64,000 nt of DNA from Tumebacillus flagellatus (GTDB taxonomy: Bacteria > Bacillota > Bacilli > Tumebacillales > Tumebacillaceae), in NCBI RefSeq assembly GCF_000714935.1, contig NZ_JMIR01000006.1, positions 102,542 to 166,541 of the forward strand, in the 5' to 3' direction. The position numbers were made by a program, and so were the translations under genes. Of this stretch, positions 59,805 through 64,000 are shown in pieces. The notes under the pieces were generated by a model. That model ran no database searches, was not told the DNA's origin, and saw only the letters and a list, made by a program, of their open reading frames with translations. Within the stretch, counting starts at the first letter, position 1, and the number at the start of each line of letters is the position of its first letter.

Positions 59805-59840
59805 AAAAAAGCCCTCGAACAAGCGCGAGGGCTTTTTTTT
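59805..59840 (+). terminator. Terminator after pspA
   Basis: GCCCTCG (59811-59817) pairs with CGAGGGC (59826-59832), flanked by six A's and eight T's. The 160 or so bases between it and the riboswitch at 60009 show no gene. Confidence 0.92.
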
Positions 59841-60008
59841 GAGCTTTTTATCTTGTAATGTTATAGGGTTTTATACCTATAACAAAAACAGTGACTTTTG
59901 CCCTATATGGGTGAGACCATGGAATCAAAAAGACAGGAAATGTCGCATATTCACAACATTTCATTTAAGTAATATGATGGAATTGTATTCAAAATCACCA
60001 AGTGAAAA

Positions 60009-60088
60009 GGGCAAATCATGGGAAACCATGAGACGCAAAGCCAAGGGCCTGGACCATGACGCAAGTTGTGGATGGCAGCCGGTTGCCA
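60009..60088 (+). ncRNA. c-di-GMP-I (GEMM-I) riboswitch
   Basis: Basal stem GGCAA (60010-60014) with TTGCC (60083-60087) encloses the hallmark sequences AGACGCAAAGCCAAGGGCCT (60031-60050), a GGACC...stem and GGATGGCAGCCGG (60070-60082). These match the class I c-di-GMP aptamer. A terminator and then the giant fibronectin-repeat protein gene follow, so the cell's sessile/motile signal should control it. Confidence 0.93.
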
Positions 60089-60094
60089 CAGGGA

Positions 60095-60140
60095 TTCATA
60101 GTTTTCTGTCTATGAACCTGTATTAAGAGGTTCATTTTTT
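60095..60140 (+). terminator. Riboswitch expression platform: competing hairpins
   Basis: TTCATAG (60095-60101) can pair with CTATGAA (60110-60116), and TGAACCT (60113-60119) can pair with AGGTTCA (60128-60134) before six T's. The stems share 60113-60116, so forming one blocks the other. Whether ligand turns the gene on or off cannot be decided by eye. Confidence 0.8.
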
Positions 60141-60184
60141 ATGGCCTCTTGTCCCCCTTTTTCACGAGAAAGGATGGACTGCAC

Positions 60185-63100
60185 ATGGGAAAACGCTTTT
60201 GCAGCAAACTGTCTCTGGTTGCTTCGCTGCTGCTTGTGTTCCAGCTCGTGTTTCCTATGGTAAACGCAATGGCAGCGACCGATCCTGACACGACGCCGAT
60301 TCTTGGAGGAATCGGGTCGGGAGGGATCTCCGTTCCGGAGACGGGTACGAACCCGGAAACGAAACCTTCGGGACTCAGTTCCGCAAGCGCCACGACTTCC
60401 TCGCTTAGCGCCGCAACGACCGGCGCCTTGTTGCCGCCGAGCAACTTGGCCGCTGCTCTGACGACTCCTGACACCGTAAAATTGACTTGGAGTTCCGTCT
60501 TCGGGGCTACGGGTTACAATGTTTACGGCATCATCGACGGCCAATTGCAACGGTTGGCGACCACGACCGCAACTACGTACACCTTCCCGGGCTTGAAGGA
60601 AGGCGATTATCAGTACGTGGTGACGACGAATGGTTCCGACGGCGAGTCCGGTCCGAACGCACCGGTTTCGGTCACGATCACGTACCCCAAGATGGAGGCA
60701 CCCGCTACTCTGACGTACAAAGTGCAAAATGCAAATGACATCGTCCTGAACTGGGCGGCGTCGCAATATGCAACTTCGTACAACATCTATCAAGTAGCGG
60801 CGGATGGGAGCACCACGCTGGTGACTTCCGTTTCGGGCAAGACCACGTACACGTTCGCGCAACAGCCGGCAGGATCTTACACCTACGCTGTTTCTGCGGT
60901 GAACACGCTGTACGGGGAATCGCCGATCTCCGTGACGACCAAAGTCGACTTGGGCGAGACGACCCAGTTGCCGCCCGGCAACTTCGCGTACAAAGTGCAA
61001 AACGGCAACGACATCGTGTTGACGTGGAGCGCCTCGCAATACGCGACGGGTTACAACGTCTACCAAGTGATCAACGGTCAAAAAGTTTTGCAAAAGACGG
61101 TCACCACGACCAGTGTCACGTTCACCAACCAGCCGGCGGGCGACTACGCGTACGTTGTGACTTCGTACGGCGACCGCTTTGGCGAATCGGCAGACTCTTC
61201 GCAAGTCAGCTTCACGCTGGTTCTGCCGGTGATGACGGCTCCGGCCAACTTCAAAGCCACCCTGTCGAACATCAACGACGTCAACTTGAGCTGGACAACC
61301 GTTCCGAATGCGTCCGGGTATAAAATCTACCAAGTCGCAAACGGTCAGAACACGTTGATCAAAACGGTGACGGGCGCAACGACGACATCGACGTCGTTCA
61401 CCAACCAGCCGGCGGGCGATATCACCTATGAGATTCACTCGTACAGCGACCGCTTCGGCGAGTCGACGGATGGAAGCACAGTCACCGTGACGGTGACGAC
61501 TCCGACGATGACCGCTCCGCAAGAATTCGCGTACAACATCACCAACGGCAACGATCTCAACTTGTCGTGGGCTTCCGTGCCCAACGCAACGTCGTACAAG
61601 ATCTACCAAGTGATTGGCGATCAGAAGGTCTTGAAAACCACCACGAGTTCGCTGACTGTCACGTACAGCAACATGCCGGCGGGAGATTACACCTATGAAA
61701 TTCATTCGTTCTCGACCCGTTTTGGCGAATCGACGGAATTCAGCACGGTTCAACTGACCCTCGTGCTCCCGGTGATGGCAGCTCCGGCCAACGTCGTGCA
61801 ATCGGTCACCAGCGCGACTTCGTTCAAGTTGAACTGGGACCCGGCCGCGAATGCGACGAGCTACAAAGTCTACCAGGTCACCAACGGTCAGAAAGTCCTG
61901 AAATCCACCGTTTCCACCACGAGCGTTTCTTACACCAACATGACGCCGGGCGATTACACCTTTGAAGTGCACTCGTACTCTTCCCGCTTCGGCGAATCGG
62001 CGGAAGGAACCACTCTGACGTTCACCCTGACCGACCAAACGCAACCGGCTCCGACCAACTTGACGTACACCGTGACCAACGGCAACGACATCACGTTGAA
62101 ATGGACCGCTGCACAATACGCAACGAGCTACAAAGTCTACCAAGTGGTGGACGGGCAGAACGTTCTGCTGAAAACGGTCACCGGCACGTCGATCTCCTTC
62201 ACGAACCAGCCGGGCGGGGTGTACGATTACCTCGTAACGGCGGTTTCCAGCACGTTGGGCGAATCGGAAGCGGCGGTAACGAACTTCACCTTGACGCTGC
62301 CGACGGTTCTCTCTCCGACGAACCTGACCTCCAAGATTCAAAACGGCAACGATGTCGTGTTGACTTGGTCGGCTGCGACGTACGCCAACTCCTACAAAAT
62401 CTATGAAGTGATCGGTGGACAAGAAGTCTTGAAGACCACGGTCACGGGCTTGACGGCAACGCTTAGCAAAGTCTCCGCAGGCGATCACGTTTACTCCGTA
62501 CACACGGCGAGCACCCGCTTCGGCGAATCGGTCACCGGAAGCACGGTAACGGTGACGCTCGACGCGACGACGATGCAACCGCCGATGGGCTTGACGCAAA
62601 CCATCGTCAACGGCAACGACATCCAGTTGAAATGGACCGCCGCCACCTATGCGACGGCGTACAACATCTACTTGATCCAAGACGGTGTACCGGTTCTGCA
62701 AAAAACCGTGACCGGCACTACGTACACGTTCACCAACCAACCGGCGGGTGATTACACCTACGCAGTGTTTTCTTACAGCGACCGCTTCGGCGAATCGATG
62801 GACGGAAGCCAAGTGTCCCTCTCGCTGGTGTTCCCGACGATGCAAGCGCCGGCAAACTTCACGCAAAGCATCACCAACGGCAACGACATCGTCTTGAAAT
62901 GGAACGCATCGACGTATGCGAACTCTTACAACGTCTACCAAGTTTCCGGCGGGGTCAAAACCCTCGTCAAGAATACGACGGCGGTTTCCTTGACGCTGAC
63001 GAACCAACCGGAAGGCAACTACACGTTTGAAGTGCACTCCGTGTCGACCCGCTTCGGTGAATCGCCGGAGGGAAGCACGTTGAACTTCCAGCTGGTCTGG

Positions 63101-64000
63101 CCGGTCGTTGCGCCGCCGACTCTGACTTCTTCGGTCGTGAACGCGAACAACGTGACCCTGACCTGGAAATCGGTGCAGTGGGCGAACGAGTACCGCGTGT
63201 ACCAAGTCAACAAGGACGGCAGCAAGACCCAGCTCTACAAAGGTACGGCGCTGACCTATACGATCTACAACTTGGCGCAAGACACGTTCTCCTATGAAGT
63301 CACGGCGTTTGCCACGCGCTTCGGAGAATCCCAACCGTCCAACCGCGAGACCATGACGATCGTCTACCCGGTCATGCAAGCTCCGGTTGTGACCGCGAAA
63401 GTGCTGAGCACCTCGTCTGCAACGCTCTCGTGGGGCTTCGTCACCTACGCAAACGGCTACAACATCTATGAAATCGTCGACGGCAAACAAGTTCTCGTGA
63501 AGCAGAACCTCAACGCGCTCTCCTACACGTTGACCAACTTGCCGTATGCGAACCATAACTATGTTGTCACGTCGTACTCCAACTCGTTTGGTGAATCGGT
63601 TCCGTCGAACGTCACGTTCGTCAAACTGATCAACGACACCGTACCGCCGGTTACCACGGCGAGCGCTCCGGCTGATTGGACGAACCAAACTCCGGTCACC
63701 GTCACGCTGTCGGCAACCGACAACGACACCGGCGTCGACAAAACGTTCGTTTCTCTGAACGACGGCGCGTATGTCCAAAGCAACTCGGTCACCGTCAGTG
63801 CGGAAGGCATCAACAAAGTCTCCTACTACTCCACGGACAAAGTCGGCAACACGGAAACCGCGAAAACCATCTACGTCAAAATCGACAAAACCGCACCGGT
63901 CACCACGGCCGCTGCAACCAAGGATTGGTCGAACGCTGACGTAACGGTTGCCCTGACCGCAACCGACGCAGGGTCCGGCGTGGCGAAAACCTACTACTCC
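60185..64000 (+). CDS. Giant secreted protein with tandem fibronectin type III repeats (cut by window end)
   Basis: The frame is open for 1272 codons to the window end. A signal peptide (MGKRFCSKLSLVASLLLVFQ ... NAMAA) and a Ser/Thr-rich spacer are followed from residue 84 by about 12 FN3-like repeats of 88-91 residues with motifs such as NGNDIVLTWSAS, YNVYQV, TNQPAGDY and RFGES. After them (63640 on) OmpL47/Ig-like repeats start (TTASAPADWTNQTPVTVTLSATD; then TTAAATKDWSNADVTVALTATDAGSG), which probably continue. AAAGGATGG lies 8 bases before ATG 60185. Role inferred as cell-surface or matrix adhesin controlled by c-di-GMP. Confidence 0.9.
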   Translation, partial: MGKRFCSKLSLVASLLLVFQLVFPMVNAMAATDPDTTPILGGIGSGGISVPETGTNPETKPSGLSSASATTSSLSAATTGALLPPSNLAAALTTPDTVKLTWSSVFGATGYNVYGIIDGQLQRLATTTATTYTFPGLKEGDYQYVVTTNGSDGESGPNAPVSVTITYPKMEAPATLTYKVQNANDIVLNWAASQYATSYNIYQVAADGSTTLVTSVSGKTTYTFAQQPAGSYTYAVSAVNTLYGESPISVTTKVDLGETTQLPPGNFAYKVQNGNDIVLTWSASQYATGYNVYQVINGQKVLQKTVTTTSVTFTNQPAGDYAYVVTSYGDRFGESADSSQVSFTLVLPVMTAPANFKATLSNINDVNLSWTTVPNASGYKIYQVANGQNTLIKTVTGATTTSTSFTNQPAGDITYEIHSYSDRFGESTDGSTVTVTVTTPTMTAPQEFAYNITNGNDLNLSWASVPNATSYKIYQVIGDQKVLKTTTSSLTVTYSNMPAGDYTYEIHSFSTRFGESTEFSTVQLTLVLPVMAAPANVVQSVTSATSFKLNWDPAANATSYKVYQVTNGQKVLKSTVSTTSVSYTNMTPGDYTFEVHSYSSRFGESAEGTTLTFTLTDQTQPAPTNLTYTVTNGNDITLKWTAAQYATSYKVYQVVDGQNVLLKTVTGTSISFTNQPGGVYDYLVTAVSSTLGESEAAVTNFTLTLPTVLSPTNLTSKIQNGNDVVLTWSAATYANSYKIYEVIGGQEVLKTTVTGLTATLSKVSAGDHVYSVHTASTRFGESVTGSTVTVTLDATTMQPPMGLTQTIVNGNDIQLKWTAATYATAYNIYLIQDGVPVLQKTVTGTTYTFTNQPAGDYTYAVFSYSDRFGESMDGSQVSLSLVFPTMQAPANFTQSITNGNDIVLKWNASTYANSYNVYQVSGGVKTLVKNTTAVSLTLTNQPEGNYTFEVHSVSTRFGESPEGSTLNFQLVWPVVAPPTLTSSVVNANNVTLTWKSVQWANEYRVYQVNKDGSKTQLYKGTALTYTIYNLAQDTFSYEVTAFATRFGESQPSNRETMTIVYPVMQAPVVTAKVLSTSSATLSWGFVTYANGYNIYEIVDGKQVLVKQNLNALSYTLTNLPYANHNYVVTSYSNSFGESVPSNVTFVKLINDTVPPVTTASAPADWTNQTPVTVTLSATDNDTGVDKTFVSLNDGAYVQSNSVTVSAEGINKVSYYSTDKVGNTETAKTIYVKIDKTAPVTTAAATKDWSNADVTVALTATDAGSGVAKTYYS
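60434..63630 (+). repeat. About 12 tandem coding repeats of roughly 264-273 bases
   Basis: Repeat starts can be read at 60434, 60698, 60971 and 61238 and continue with a period of 264-273 bases. Each has a variant of AACGGCAACGACATC and of CGCTTCGGCGAATC. The copies differ by many substitutions, so they are old relative to each other, but short shared blocks could still recombine. Confidence 0.85.

Noticed and set aside
59839..60126. Plus-strand 95-codon frame over the c-di-GMP riboswitch
   Set aside because: It spans the aptamer and its terminator; no Shine-Dalgarno site and the sequence is explained by RNA structure.
60434..63630. CRISPR or other short regularly spaced repeats
   Set aside because: The repeated blocks are in-frame coding repeats of about 267 bases with diverged copies, not short identical repeats with unique spacers.
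60110..63778. A 1222-codon minus-strand open frame as a real protein
   Set aside because: It is antisense to a clear signal peptide plus FN3 repeat protein, has no family features, is basic and Arg/Val/Gly-rich, and lacks a convincing ribosome site.

Overview
The window looks like chromosome from a GC-rich, endospore-forming Gram-positive rod of the Bacillales, most like the Alicyclobacillaceae (a Tumebacillus-type genome). The lineage is inferred from strong Bacillus-type Shine-Dalgarno sites, a QoxABCD-type quinol oxidase, the sporulation membrane protein YtaF, a Geobacillus-like mtlA-R-F-D operon, MntR-type operators and a c-di-AMP riboswitch. No rRNA, tRNA, CRISPR array or insertion sequence was seen. 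Most genes are GC-rich; the block at 34.1-41.6 kb is visibly more AT-rich.

Layout. 0-5 kb: end of an ABC ATPase gene, a kinase/regulator chimera, a FixH-like lipoprotein gene, remnants of bdbC, PepSY and antiporter genes, and mntH behind two MntR-type boxes. 5-9 kb: a hydrolase - DGPF protein - ECF42 sigma factor cassette with a candidate ECF42 promoter, then an MFS gene. 9-11.2 kb: a cobalamin riboswitch with a NiCoT metal transporter, and an EamA transporter. 11.3-18.5 kb (minus strand): one mannitol PTS operon mtlA-mtlR-mtlF-mtlD-ptsH-ptsI. 18.7-23 kb: a DHA2 exporter and a divergent MerR regulator, followed by an alcohol dehydrogenase and aldo/keto reductase pair; two near-identical MerR-type promoters link them. 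23-24 kb: a radical SAM protein and a 34-residue membrane peptide. 24.1-30.1 kb: qoxABCD (minus) divergent from ctaB-ctaA (plus), which make the heme A for it. 30-34 kb: a P450, an Rrf2 regulator with its divergent quinone-reductase-like target, and an MFS gene.

34.1-41.6 kb is the most interesting region: six tightly packed plus-strand genes encoding three different dynamin-like GTPases and three small coiled-coil proteins, with their own candidate promoter and a strong terminator. I do not recognise this arrangement as a described system. A membrane-remodelling or membrane-based anti-phage role is the leading inference.

41.7-64 kb: a c-di-AMP (ydaO/yuaA) riboswitch before an OpuC-type osmolyte transporter, then DUF6199, ChrA, YtaF, a NiaP-like permease, a heterodimeric ABC exporter, a PAP2 phosphatase, EcsC, a CDF-family transporter and a LigB-type dioxygenase. 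An OmpR-type two-component system follows, beside a membrane protein - PspA operon preceded by two 11-bp-spaced direct repeats. Last is a c-di-GMP-I riboswitch in front of a very large secreted protein of tandem fibronectin type III repeats, cut by the window end. Three second-messenger or coenzyme riboswitches (B12, c-di-AMP, c-di-GMP) therefore sit in one 64-kb stretch.
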